Positions 46,709 through 55,660 of a stretch of DNA of 64,000 nt are shown piece after piece. The translations under genes were made by a program, and so were the position numbers. The stretch lies in contig CALXWH010000020.1 in the NCBI GenBank assembly GCA_944392315.1, positions 1 through 64,000 of the forward strand, in the 5' to 3' direction. Under the pieces are notes generated by a model. It was given only the letters and a program-made list of their open reading frames with translations, searched no databases and was not told the DNA's origin. Source of the stretch: an uncultured Alphaproteobacteria bacterium (lineage in GTDB: Bacteria > Pseudomonadota > Alphaproteobacteria > RF32 > CAG-239). How positions within the stretch are numbered: position 1 is the first letter of the stretch; every line of letters begins with the position of its first letter.

Positions 46709-48376
46709 ATGATGGCTGTGTCTAATGCCGTAGCTGCTCTTTTAGAGGAGTATAAACGCTTTAATTCCGTACAGATGAAAGATTTGTTTAATGAAGATAG
46801 CAAGCGCGCTCAAAAATATACGCTCAACTTTGGCGATTTGACGTTTGATTATTCTAAAAACCGCTTTGATGATAAAGTCCTAAAGGCTTTGTTTGAATTG
46901 GCCGAAGAACATCATTTGAAAGAACGTATTGAAGATATGTTCTCGGGCAAAAAAATCAATGTCACCGAAAATCGTGCCGTTTTGCACACCGCGCTCCGCA
47001 ATTTCTCCGGCAAACCGGTTTTTGTGGACGGTAAAGACGTTATGCCCGAAATTCTTAGAGTTCAGGCGAAGATGAAGGAATTTTCGGACGCTGTTCGTAA
47101 CGGAACTTTCAGAGGCGCTACCGGTAAAAAATTAAAAAATATCGTTAATATCGGTATCGGCGGTTCTGACTTGGGGCCGTATATGGTTACGTGCGCTCTT
47201 AAAAAATATTGGGCGAAAGATATTCAATGCTTCTTTATTTCTAATATTGACGGAACGGCTTGCGCTGAAGTCTTGAATAACGTTAATCCGGAAGAAACCC
47301 TCTTTATTGTTGCTTCCAAAACCTTTACCACGATTGAAACTTTGACAAACGCTCGTACTTGCCGCGATTGGTTGGTTAAGGCGCTTGGCGAAGAGGCGGT
47401 TAAACATCACTTTGTGGCTCTTTCTACCAATGCGAAAGCCGTGGCAGAGTTTGGTATTGATGTCAATAATATGTTTGAGTTTTGGGATTTTGTCGGCGGG
47501 CGTTATTCCCTTTGGTCTGCGATTGGCTTGTCTATCGCGTTGGCGGTTGGGTTTGATAACTTTATGGAACTCCTAAAAGGGGCAGAAGCTATGGATAATC
47601 ACTTCCGCACCGCGCCTTTGGATAAAAATATTCCGGTCATTATGGCGTTGCTCGGTATTTGGTATAACGATTATTACAATATTCACCGTTACGCCGTTAT
47701 CCCTTATGACCAATATCTCAAATTCTTGCCGTCTTATCTGCAACAGCTTGATATGGAAAGTAACGGCAAATCCGTGCGTTTGGATAATAAGAAAATTACC
47801 GACTATGCCACAGGTCCGGCGCTCTTTGGCGGGGCTGGGACAGATGTTCAACACTCGTTCTTCCAACTGTTGCACCAAGGAACGGAGCCGGTGCCGGTAG
47901 ACTTTATTATTCCGGCTATCTCGCATAACGAAAACGGCAAACATCACGAAATCCTTATCGCCAATGTTTTGGCTCAGGCAGAGGCTTTGATGAAAGGCAA
48001 AACCGTGGATGAAGCCGCTGAAGAATTGCGTGCGGCAGGCAAAGACGAGGCAACGATTGAAAAATTGAAACTTAACAAGAGTTTTGATGGTAACCGTCCG
48101 TCTAATATGTTCTTGTTGAAGCAAATTACGCCTTATGCGCTCGGTATGTTGATTGCAATGTATGAGCATAAAGTCTTTACGCAAGGGGTTATTTGGGAAA
48201 TTGATTCCTTTGACCAATGGGGGGTTGAACTGGGCAAGCAGTTGGCGCTCAAAATCTTGCCGGAATTGGAAGGTTCGGCCTCTGCTCAGCACGATAGCTC
48301 TACCAGTGCCTTGATTGCCAAAGTCGTCGCTTTGCGTGCGGACTGCAAGAAGGGGCAAGCCGAAAAAGTCGCTTAA
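46709..48376 (+). CDS. pgi: Glucose-6-phosphate isomerase
   Basis: 555 residues from ATG 46709, with TAGGAG 7-12 nt upstream. It interconverts glucose 6-phosphate and fructose 6-phosphate. Phosphosugar-binding motif NIGIGGSDLGPYMV (~148-161), family signature DFVGGRYSLWSAIGLS (~265-280) and active-site C-terminal signature VFTQGVIWEIDSFDQWGVELGK (~488-509) are intact. The TTG at 46643 lies upstream of the -10 box and is excluded. It is followed by the dispersed hairpin/terminator element. Confidence 0.97.
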   Translation: MMAVSNAVAALLEEYKRFNSVQMKDLFNEDSKRAQKYTLNFGDLTFDYSKNRFDDKVLKALFELAEEHHLKERIEDMFSGKKINVTENRAVLHTALRNFSGKPVFVDGKDVMPEILRVQAKMKEFSDAVRNGTFRGATGKKLKNIVNIGIGGSDLGPYMVTCALKKYWAKDIQCFFISNIDGTACAEVLNNVNPEETLFIVASKTFTTIETLTNARTCRDWLVKALGEEAVKHHFVALSTNAKAVAEFGIDVNNMFEFWDFVGGRYSLWSAIGLSIALAVGFDNFMELLKGAEAMDNHFRTAPLDKNIPVIMALLGIWYNDYYNIHRYAVIPYDQYLKFLPSYLQQLDMESNGKSVRLDNKKITDYATGPALFGGAGTDVQHSFFQLLHQGTEPVPVDFIIPAISHNENGKHHEILIANVLAQAEALMKGKTVDEAAEELRAAGKDEATIEKLKLNKSFDGNRPSNMFLLKQITPYALGMLIAMYEHKVFTQGVIWEIDSFDQWGVELGKQLALKILPELEGSASAQHDSSTSALIAKVVALRADCKKGQAEKVA

Positions 48377-48398
48377 TTGGGGGGGGGCGTGCTAAAAC

Positions 48399-48534
48399 AG
48401 CGTCATGTCGCAGATTTTGAAACTTATGTACTCATTTTGTACACCGCGCTTCAAAATCTGCTTCCAGCCCGCTATTTTATCCCACCCATTGCAAAAATAG
48501 GAAACTTATTTCAAGTTTCCTATTTTTCTGTTTT
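48399..48534 (+). repeat. Two-hairpin/terminator dispersed element, copy c
   Basis: Hairpin GATTTTGAAA (48413) / GCTTCAAAATC (48449), the constant segment 'ctattttatcccacccattg', and the terminator AATAGGAAAC/GTTTCCTATT with Ts. It probably ends pgi transcription. Confidence 0.8.
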
Positions 48535-48582
48535 AAATGGGACGTGCTAAGTGCACTTGTGGGGTACTTGGGCAACTTGTTG

Positions 48583-48596
48583 GGGTACTTGTACCC
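48583..48596. repeat. GGGTAC-TT-GTACCC hairpin
   Basis: Perfect palindromic arms around TT, in the context that elsewhere carries GGCAAC-TT-GTTGCC or GTGCAC-TT-GTGCAC. Confidence 0.85.
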
Positions 48597-48707
48597 GCTT
48601 ACTTTAGTTCTTTATGGGATGGGGTTTGGGAGTGCAACGCGCGTGCTTCTTACATTTTTGCCGCGGACTTTGAGACGTACCGGTAAGCATGTGATGTGTT
48701 TGGGGCA

Positions 48708-48803
48708 TGTACACCGCGCTTCAAAATCTGCTATGAGCCCGCTATTTTATCCCACCCATTGCAAAAACAGGAGCGGAAGCATAACGCTCCTGTTTTTCTG
48801 TTT
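48708..48803 (+). repeat. Two-hairpin/terminator dispersed element, copy d
   Basis: The core 'acaccgcgcttcaaaatctg' and 'ctattttatcccacccattg' are as in copy c, but the terminator arms are AACAGGAGCG/CGCTCCTGTT, changed on both sides. Confidence 0.8.
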
Positions 48804-49240
48804 GGCAACTTGTTGGTGCACTTGTGGGGTGCTTGGTGCACTTGTGCACGCTTACTTTAGTCCTTTATGGGGGCAAGGTTGGTGCGAAACCGCGGGATTA
48901 TACCTCTTTGCCGAGCTTTTTTATCTTCCTTGGCAAAGGGGAAAAATGGTGGCGGTGTGTGATTAAAAGTCGCAAAGTTCTCCTTTGTTGCTGAGCAGTT
49001 CTTATTTTCTTAGCAAAGGGGGAGTGGGGCGGTTTGAGTGTGTAAATGCCTATTGTTTCGTTCTTGTAGCGAATTTGTTGCCCTTCGGGGCGTTGAAAAC
49101 ATCGTTTTCAACGGTGGATGAATGATTGATGAAAACCGTTTTGAGAGGAATCTTAAGCCGATTATCCTATTGGGGAGATAAAACTGTAGCCCGTTGGGGC
49201 AAGTTTGTCTCCGCAAACTTGTTTGCTTGTTTTTTGAGGA
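48804..49240. repeat. Upstream-type repeat block, copy 3
   Basis: Same motif order as 165-470: 'ccgcgggattatacctcttt', 'gtgattaaaagtcgcaaagt', CGTTGAAAAC-atc-GTTTTCAACG (49091-49113) and CAAGTTTG/CAAACTTG near 49200. No gene is supported in 48535-49240. Confidence 0.75.
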
Positions 49241-49266
49241 GGCTCTTTGGTAAAGGCGGACGCTAG
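49241..49266 (+). pseudogene. Remnant 3' end of a deleted family gene
   Basis: Bases 49245-49266 read LFGKGGR-stop; the last 16 bases (gcggacgctagagct context) are the same as at the end of the gene at 49339 (AKGGR-stop, 51045-51060). The following ~70 bp are nearly identical to 51061-51132. This is what remains if a tandem paralogue was lost by recombination. Confidence 0.6.
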
Positions 49267-49278
49267 AGCTTTTTTGAG

Positions 49279-49316
49279 TTGCCGAATTAGCTTTTTTGTG
49301 GTATTCTCTTCTTATG
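49279..49316 (+). promoter_or_regulatory. Family promoter with ATG at predicted +1
   Basis: TTGCCG (49279-49284), 17-bp spacer, TATTCT (49302-49307), ATG at 49314. The short frame MLGSWERINVC overlaps the start of the main gene. Almost identical to 51073-51110. Confidence 0.72.
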
Positions 49317-49338
49317 TTAGGTTCGTGGGAGAGAATAA

Positions 49339-51060
49339 ATGTTTGTTGATATTGAAAATCCTAAGACACCTTTGAAAATTACCAATATTTTGACGGCGTA
49401 TGACAAAGGCGTGGTTATTAAAGGGGTGCGCCAACCCAAAGAAAAATTAACGCCGGAAGTTTGTTTTGACATCCTTAAATCCACCAACTATCCGCGTTGT
49501 ATCAGAGATATGCTGACATGCATTGCTAAATTGCCGGAAGAAGAACAAGCCGAGTTTAAAGAAGTGGTCCTTGCCGCGTTTGATCATCGTTTACAACCGA
49601 CTGATATTCTTCAATTAGGGCAAGAATTAGCTGAAAAATCCGGCTATGGCATAGAGTTTGCGCAAGTTCAAAAAATTAAAGAGGGATTGTTTTTGTCTTC
49701 TGATGCGGTGGCTCTGAAATGTTTGATGTGCAAAGAAAGTGAGTTTACAAATGAAGACTTTAGCGCGTATGATAAAGTGATTTTTTTAAGTGATAAAAAA
49801 ATTCAATTTAAATCGCAATTAAAATCATGCGTGAAGTTTCCGAAAAATATGGAATTTCCAAACTCGCTAGATGTTTCTTTTTATGATGAAAATGGATGGG
49901 GCGGGTTGAATTTGTTAGGAGTGCAAAGCATTCGCTGCAAAGAGGGCGCAAAGGTTAATTTGAAAGGTGCAAAAAATTTGCCGGCAAATCTTGATATCTC
50001 TTGCTGGGATGAGGTTAATTTAGGCAGTTGTGATTTGAGCGAACAGCCAAATCTTCGCTTCAAAGAAGGTGCTAAGGTGAATCTGGAGTTTGCAAAAAAT
50101 TTACCGCCTGAGCTTGATTTTTCTTGCTGTGATGATGTTAATTTAAGAGAATGTGATTTGTCTAATCAACCTAATCTTCGTTTTAAAGAAGGGGCATCAG
50201 TTGATTTGAGTGGTGCAAAAAATTTTCCGGAAAATATAGATGTTTCTCAATGTTCTGGAGTGAATTTGAGTGAATGTGATTTGAAGGGACAGCCTCATCT
50301 TCGTTTTAAGGATGGCGCAAAGGTTAATTTAAGCGGGGCGGGAAATTTACCGCTAAATCTTGATTTTTCTCAATGTGATGAGGTTGATTTAAGAAGATGT
50401 GATTTGAGTGGACAGCCTCATCTTTGCTTTAAGGATGGGGCGAAGGTTGATTTGGAGCGAGCTAAAAAGTTACCTCCTAATCTTGATTTTTCTTGTTGTG
50501 CAGATATTAGCTTGAGAAGCTCGGATTTGAGCGAACAATCCAATCTTCGTTTTATGGAGGGCGCATCAGTTGATTTGAGTGGTGTGAAAAATTTACCAGC
50601 AAACCTAGATTTTTCTCAATGTAATGAGGTATGGTTGTGCGATTGTGATTTGAGTGGACAGCCTAATCCTCGCTTTAAGAATGGTGCAAAGGTTGTTATG
50701 CAAAGTGCTTATAATTTCCCCGAAAAAATTGATTTTTCTCTCTGCTCTGAAGTGGTTTTAAACTGTTGTGATTTAAAAGACGTGTCGTATCTTTGCTTTA
50801 AAGACGGCGCAAAGGTGGATTTGACGTTTGCCTATAATTTACCGGCAAATCTTGATGTTTCTATGTGCGCTAAAGTGGATTTGGATGAGTGTGATTTGAG
50901 CACGGTTAAAGAGTTGGTGTTTAAAAATCGCGAACAGATGGAAAATAGTCATGCCAAACTTCCGGATGATTGGAAAGGAAAACTTGTGTTTACTGATGAG
51001 ATGCCGCAAAATGATTTGAATTTGGCGATGACGGCGGCTAAAGCCAAAGGCGGACGCTAG
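49339..51060 (+). CDS. Solenoid-repeat family protein (paralogue 7, most regular)
   Basis: 573 residues. N-terminal domain MFVDIENPKTPLKITNILTAYDKG... STNYPRCIRDMLTCIAKLPEEEQAEFKEVV. From ~residue 180 come about nine very regular repeats, e.g. LDFSCCDDVNLRECDLSNQP then LRFKEGASVDLSGAKNFP. The near-identity of neighbouring units implies recent duplication or homogenisation. Cap LVFKNREQMENS...DWKGKLVFTDE, tail AKAKGGR. GGGAGAG lies before ATG 49339. No signal peptide. Function unknown. Confidence 0.9.
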   Translation: MFVDIENPKTPLKITNILTAYDKGVVIKGVRQPKEKLTPEVCFDILKSTNYPRCIRDMLTCIAKLPEEEQAEFKEVVLAAFDHRLQPTDILQLGQELAEKSGYGIEFAQVQKIKEGLFLSSDAVALKCLMCKESEFTNEDFSAYDKVIFLSDKKIQFKSQLKSCVKFPKNMEFPNSLDVSFYDENGWGGLNLLGVQSIRCKEGAKVNLKGAKNLPANLDISCWDEVNLGSCDLSEQPNLRFKEGAKVNLEFAKNLPPELDFSCCDDVNLRECDLSNQPNLRFKEGASVDLSGAKNFPENIDVSQCSGVNLSECDLKGQPHLRFKDGAKVNLSGAGNLPLNLDFSQCDEVDLRRCDLSGQPHLCFKDGAKVDLERAKKLPPNLDFSCCADISLRSSDLSEQSNLRFMEGASVDLSGVKNLPANLDFSQCNEVWLCDCDLSGQPNPRFKNGAKVVMQSAYNFPEKIDFSLCSEVVLNCCDLKDVSYLCFKDGAKVDLTFAYNLPANLDVSMCAKVDLDECDLSTVKELVFKNREQMENSHAKLPDDWKGKLVFTDEMPQNDLNLAMTAAKAKGGR

Positions 51061-51072
51061 AGCTTTTTTGAG

Positions 51073-51110
51073 TTGCCGAATTAGCTTTTTTGCACTATTC
51101 TCTTCTTATG
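51073..51110 (+). promoter_or_regulatory. Family promoter with ATG at predicted +1
   Basis: TTGCCG (51073-51078), 17-bp spacer, TATTCT (51096-51101), ATG at 51108. A duplicate of the promoter at 49279. Confidence 0.72.
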
Positions 51111-51132
51111 TTAGGCTTATGGGAGAGTGTAA

Positions 51133-52731
51133 ATGATTGTCGGAATTCCTGATTTTAAGTCGGCTATTGCTGTTGAAAATATCTTAACCCCCTATAAAAA
51201 GGGGCGCCTCTCTGATGATAAAAAAACGCGTTTGCCTAAAGAAAAAATTACGCCTGATGTTTGTATGGAAATTCTTCAATCCACCAACTACGCCCGAAAC
51301 ATTAAAGATATGCTCCAATGCATTGCCGAACTTCCGGTTTCCGAGCAGGGGTATTTCAAAGAGGTGGTGCTTACGACCTTTTCTAATCGCGAGCAGCCGG
51401 AGGCTATTCTTCAATTAGGCCGAGAATTGGCGGAAAAATCCGGCTATACCGAAAGATTGATTAAAGCGCAAGCGCTTAGTGAGGGAAGATATTATCGTTC
51501 TGCTCCACAGCCGTGTAAGTCTTATATTTCTTTACAAGGTGATGTCCAAGAGCGAGATTTGACGGCCTATGATGCTTTAATCTGCCTTAATAAATTGGAA
51601 CTGAACGCTCAAGGGGTGACGCATTTTCCACCTGAAATTGATGCTTCGGATACAAAGTTGCTTATTTTTGATAATTGTGATTTGTCCGGCGTGCAGAGCT
51701 TCAAAATGAAAGAGGGGGTGCATGCTTCGTTTAAAGAGGCTTCTCATCTGCCGCATGATTTGGATTTGTCTTTATGTGCAAACGTCAACTTATATGGGGT
51801 TGATGTCGGCTCTTTGGATGGGCTGAAGTTTCGGGACGGCGCTACGGTTAGTTTGGATGATGCTTTGAACGTTCCGCATGATTTGGATGTTTCACCGTGT
51901 TCCTCCATTACGCTTGATTGGCAGGAATTAGATTGCTTTGATGAACTCAAGTTTCGCGACGGGGCAAAGGTATATTTGCGTCAATGCGGCGATGTGCCGG
52001 CGGATTTGGATTTCTCTATGTGTTCGGAAGTGGATTTTGAAGAAGATAATTTGGGCAACGTTCAAAGACTTCGTTTCAAAGACGGGGCAAAGGTCTTGTT
52101 TAATCATGTGATATCTTTTCCGAAAGATATGGATGTGGCTAATTGCGATATCTTATATTTTGAGGCGGCTAATTTGAAAGACCTCCCGCAACTTGATTTG
52201 AAAGACGGGGTGGAGCTATATTTGAATAATGCCAGAACGCTCTCGCCTTTGTGGGATTATTCTCGCGCGCAGGTGTTTAGCGCTGCTTCTTGTGATTTTT
52301 GGGGCTTTGATGAGCTTAAGTTTCGTAAAGATGCAAAAGTTGATTTGTCTTCAGCTTATCATTTGCCGAAAGTTTTGGATGTTTCGGAATGTGCCGAGAT
52401 GGAGCTGGGCGGATGCGATTTGAGCCGATACGATGAGATGACGTTGGGCGGAAAGGTTACGTTTCATCAAATGTCTAATACCGTTACCAAAATGCCCAAA
52501 AAATTAGATTTGTCGCATTGCGTCAGCGTTTGGGTGGAACATAACAGCGCCGATTTTAGTGCAACCAAGCAGATTGTTTTCGCTAATCGTGAACAGCAGA
52601 AACGAAACAATATTCCACTTCCAGAGAACTGGAAAGGGGAGGTTATCTTTGCGGATGAACAACCGCAACAACAAAACACAGAACCAAACCTTGGGATGAT
52701 TATAGCGCGGAAGCAATCTCGGGATCTTTAA
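51133..52731 (+). CDS. Solenoid-repeat family protein (paralogue 8)
   Basis: 532 residues. N-terminal domain MIVGIPDFKSAIAVENILTPYKKG... STNYARNIKDMLQCIAELPVSEQGYFKEVV. Repeats are moderately regular (DLSLCANVNLYGVDV, LKFRDGATVSLDD; DVSPCSSITL; DFSMCSEVDF; DVSECAEMELGGCDL). Cap IVFANREQQKRN...NWKGEVIFADEQ, then a Gln-rich end without GGR. Tandem with paralogue 7 but with its own promoter. The 3' end overlaps the convergent amidase gene by 32 nt, which may explain loss of the usual tail. Confidence 0.9.
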   Translation: MIVGIPDFKSAIAVENILTPYKKGRLSDDKKTRLPKEKITPDVCMEILQSTNYARNIKDMLQCIAELPVSEQGYFKEVVLTTFSNREQPEAILQLGRELAEKSGYTERLIKAQALSEGRYYRSAPQPCKSYISLQGDVQERDLTAYDALICLNKLELNAQGVTHFPPEIDASDTKLLIFDNCDLSGVQSFKMKEGVHASFKEASHLPHDLDLSLCANVNLYGVDVGSLDGLKFRDGATVSLDDALNVPHDLDVSPCSSITLDWQELDCFDELKFRDGAKVYLRQCGDVPADLDFSMCSEVDFEEDNLGNVQRLRFKDGAKVLFNHVISFPKDMDVANCDILYFEAANLKDLPQLDLKDGVELYLNNARTLSPLWDYSRAQVFSAASCDFWGFDELKFRKDAKVDLSSAYHLPKVLDVSECAEMELGGCDLSRYDEMTLGGKVTFHQMSNTVTKMPKKLDLSHCVSVWVEHNSADFSATKQIVFANREQQKRNNIPLPENWKGEVIFADEQPQQQNTEPNLGMIIARKQSRDL

Positions 52732-53905
52732 AATATCTCACAACCGATTTGGTGATGGCTTCGCCTAACTTCTTTCTATATGACGGTTGGCGCAAAAACT
52801 TTTCTTCCGAATAGTTGGACAGATACCCTAACTCTATCAATACCGACGGAATATCCGGCGCTTTTAAGACCGCAAACCCGGCAAACTTGTGCGCATTGCT
52901 GACGAGTTTTACTTTTTGTTTCATCTCGGTGACAACATAGCTGGCAAACTTGGATGATTTGTTGCGGCTGTCATTTTGAGATAAAGATATCAGCACATCG
53001 TTAATTTCCGGTGAGTTATCCGAGAAGTCCATCCCGTCAATAATATCGGCTTTGTTTTCTCTTTCGGCCAGAGCTTCGGCTTCTTTGTCGGAGGCTTTTT
53101 CAGACAACGTATATACCGATAAACCGCGGGCGCTCCGATTTAAGGCACTGTCGGCGTGTATGCTGATGAACAAATCGGCGTGATAGTTGCGGGCAATGGC
53201 TACGCGTTTTCTTAACGGAATAAAGATATCCGTTGAACGCGTCATATAAACTTTGAAACCTTTGGCTTGGAGTTGTTTTTGCAGCTCCTTACCCATGGAG
53301 AGCGTGATGTTTTTTTCATAAGTGCGGTATGAACGGCCGATGGCTCCGGGGTCTTTCCCGCCGTGGCCGGGGTCTAAAACAACGATTTTTTTGCGCTTGA
53401 CCGCGCCGTTATAGCTCTTACTGCTGCTGTTTGATTTAGGGGTTGGGTCTGAAAGTCCTTGTGTGCTCAAATCTATCACCAAGCGCCAATTCTTTTGACC
53501 GGCTTGCGGCTCTATGGTGAATTTCTTTTTTATGTTCACATTGTTGTTGAGCTCAAACACCAAGCGTTTGCCCGATATTTTGCTCTGATTGCCGATACGA
53601 AAATCACTGATTAATTTATTTTTGCCAATTTTGGGTGAACCGGAGATTTGCGTATCTTTTAAGTCTATCACCAGGCGATTGGGCGAATCTAACAAAAAGG
53701 CATCATAATCAAAATCTTCGGTGCCGTCCAAAACGATGCGGATGCCGTCGGTTTGTTGGCCGGTGCGCACGTCTTTGATGGTGTTTTTGGCGAAAGCCTC
53801 AGTGATGCTTAGCCCCATAAATAAACCTAAGCACAGTGCGGTTTTGGCACTTGCCCAAAATGCTTTTTTGAAGATTGTTTTGATGTCTTGATGTCCTTTT
53901 TTCAT
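52700..53905 (-). CDS. amiC: N-acetylmuramoyl-L-alanine amidase (AmiC type)
   Basis: 401 residues from ATG 53905 (GGAA just upstream; TTG 53914 is less likely). Signal peptide/anchor in residues ~12-32 (AFWASAKTALCLGLFMGLSITEAFA), AMIN domain ~37-130 (localises to the septum), and Amidase_3 catalytic domain ~170-395. Zinc-binding motifs VLDPGHGGKDPGAIG, SIHAD and VLIELGYLSN are visible. It cleaves the stem peptide from peptidoglycan during cell separation. Secreted to the periplasm. Confidence 0.94.
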   Translation of the reverse strand: MKKGHQDIKTIFKKAFWASAKTALCLGLFMGLSITEAFAKNTIKDVRTGQQTDGIRIVLDGTEDFDYDAFLLDSPNRLVIDLKDTQISGSPKIGKNKLISDFRIGNQSKISGKRLVFELNNNVNIKKKFTIEPQAGQKNWRLVIDLSTQGLSDPTPKSNSSSKSYNGAVKRKKIVVLDPGHGGKDPGAIGRSYRTYEKNITLSMGKELQKQLQAKGFKVYMTRSTDIFIPLRKRVAIARNYHADLFISIHADSALNRSARGLSVYTLSEKASDKEAEALAERENKADIIDGMDFSDNSPEINDVLISLSQNDSRNKSSKFASYVVTEMKQKVKLVSNAHKFAGFAVLKAPDIPSVLIELGYLSNYSEEKFLRQPSYRKKLGEAITKSVVRYFKDPEIASAL

Positions 53906-54097
53906 AAGTTCCAACGTAAAGTGTTCTTTATTTCCTTACAACTTCTTTTAAAAATAACTCACAACTTCTTAATTTTGGTTTAAGATTAACTTATACATTC
54001 GGTGTTCTTTATTTTTCTTTTTAAGAGTTTATTTATTTTTTTGTTTTATATACCTATATATGTGTATAGGTTTTTAGTGTATAGGAGTGTCTTTATT

Positions 54098-54463
54098 ATG
54101 TCGGTTGGAAAAAAGGTCGGCGTGTTGGCCGACAAAATGCTTAAGTTAACTGGGAAAGCCGTTAAAAAGTTGGAAGATTACGGGGCTAAATCAGCGGAAG
54201 AAAATCAAAACGAAAATGCACGCAAACTCGCTGATGTTATGCATAAAATCGGTCAGTCTTTGGATGAAAAACATGATGCTTATATCGCGAGCGTGGAAGA
54301 AAATGCCGAAGATTTGGCGGAACGCGGCAAGGAGGCTTTGGCTAAACTGAAAGAAGTTTATAAAGAAATGAAAGCGCGCGCCGACGCTGCTAAGGAAAAA
54401 GCCGAAAACGATGCAGAAAAAGATACGGATTTGTCTTCGGCCGATAAGTCAGATGATAAATAA
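54098..54463 (+). CDS. Small helical charged protein
   Basis: 121 residues from ATG 54098, which has AGGAG ~11 nt upstream. The longer open frame from 54002 is a T-rich, spurious hydrophobic extension. The chain is Ala/Lys/Glu-rich and predicted as one or two long coiled coils (KVGVLADKMLKLTGKAVKKLEDYG...AKLKEVYKEMKARADAAKEKAE), with an Asp-rich end. Not recognised; it resembles phasin-like or YtxH-like helical proteins only in composition. Confidence 0.7.
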   Translation: MSVGKKVGVLADKMLKLTGKAVKKLEDYGAKSAEENQNENARKLADVMHKIGQSLDEKHDAYIASVEENAEDLAERGKEALAKLKEVYKEMKARADAAKEKAENDAEKDTDLSSADKSDDK

Positions 54464-54478
54464 GTTGCTTCTTGCTAT

Positions 54479-54515
54479 TAAAAAAAGGCTTCTTCGTGAT
54501 GAAGAGGCCTTTTTT
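54479..54515. terminator. Bidirectional terminator
   Basis: AAAAAAGGCTTCTTC / GAAGAGGCCTTTTTT hairpin between convergent genes. Confidence 0.88.
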
Positions 54516-54519
54516 CTGG

Positions 54520-54873
54520 TTAGTGATTTTGACGCATTTTGGCAATGACGCAAATCAAAATAAACCAAAGCATTAAAAAACTTAAACCAAACGCCAAAAA
54601 GGCCAAGACGTTTTGCCCCATGTCTTTAAACATAAAGGACAAAAGAAAGGTCCCAATGCAACGTAAGGTCCACATTAGCGTTGGTTTTGCCAATGATGCG
54701 GTCTTGTTTTGCAGCTCGTTTAACACTAGGCAGGAAAGAGCTAAAATACTACATCCCCACCCCAACTCTTGGTAATACCAATTGTCTGTTTCTTGTGTCA
54801 ACAAAGCTATTGCACTAAAGGCGCTGACGCAACTTATTGTATAGGTCAGCCAAAAGGTGAATTTGTTATCCAT
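54520..54873 (-). CDS. Small membrane protein
   Basis: 117 residues, four apparent membrane helices (~7-25, 35-52, 62-80, 85-110). Not recognised. It starts 12 nt after the upstream minus-strand gene (54886-55449), so the two form an operon ending at the terminator at 54479. Confidence 0.72.
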   Translation of the reverse strand: MDNKFTFWLTYTISCVSAFSAIALLTQETDNWYYQELGWGCSILALSCLVLNELQNKTASLAKPTLMWTLRCIGTFLLSFMFKDMGQNVLAFLAFGLSFLMLWFILICVIAKMRQNH

Positions 54874-54885
54874 AGGCGATGTTGT

Positions 54886-55449
54886 TTATAGGTTTCTTGC
54901 TTTTTGATATTCTCGTTGTAATTCCGTTTTCAGAATCATGAAGAGAAACACTACAATAAGTTGTTTGGCTAAGATGTGTTGCCAATCGGGCCATAAAAAC
55001 ATATTAAATTTGGCGGCAGTGGCGGTGACCGTGCTGATGATACCAAACAATAAGACAAACATGATTAGCGCTAGGATGTTAAAACAGAGCATTAGCAGGT
55101 GTATGCCTTCTTTTTGCCACGGCAGAGCGTATAAAAATGCCCACGTCATCACAAATATCCACTCTACGGAATACATAACCGCTTCGCAATATTCGGCCCA
55201 TTCATAGGGGAATATCGCCAGATGCGGATCAAAAAAGATTTGTTGTAATCCGATGAAGAGCCCAAAGTTACGCTTTAATAAACTGAGGCTAAAGACCATT
55301 ATTAGCGTGCTTATAAGCCCATATTGCGGCGGCGGAAGCGTGCGCTCCTTTAACATACTTTGACCGGCCTTAAAAAAGGCGGCATTTTCTGATGTTCTCC
55401 GGTTTGCGTTTTTTTCGGACATATCCGAATATTTAACAAATTCGTCCAT
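54886..55449 (-). CDS. Membrane protein, unknown
   Basis: 187 residues. A hydrophilic N-terminus (~45) precedes four membrane helices. There are aromatic residues in the loops (HLAIFPYEWAEYCEAV). Not recognised. First gene of a two-gene operon with 54520. No clear SD before the ATG. Confidence 0.72.
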   Translation of the reverse strand: MDEFVKYSDMSEKNANRRTSENAAFFKAGQSMLKERTLPPPQYGLISTLIMVFSLSLLKRNFGLFIGLQQIFFDPHLAIFPYEWAEYCEAVMYSVEWIFVMTWAFLYALPWQKEGIHLLMLCFNILALIMFVLLFGIISTVTATAAKFNMFLWPDWQHILAKQLIVVFLFMILKTELQREYQKARNL

Positions 55450-55660
55450 ACAAATATTTTTTTAATAGGTTAGATAATAATTTTTTTACTGTTTGGGATT
55501 ATAGGCGCTTTTTTTATTTATGCAACTGCTATTTACGCAATGGCTGTTTTCTCCTCAATGGAGATAGATTTTAGTTTATATTCTTTATTTTATGCTTTAC
55601 TTTTGGGCGGGCGACATTATTATTCTCTCAACTTGTGGTTTATCTTTTGCGAGGTTTGTG

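Noticed and set aside
54002-54097. Hydrophobic N-terminal extension of the helical protein at 54098
   Set aside because: T-rich leader reading; AGGAG and ATG 54098 give a better start, and the extension does not fit the soluble coiled coil.
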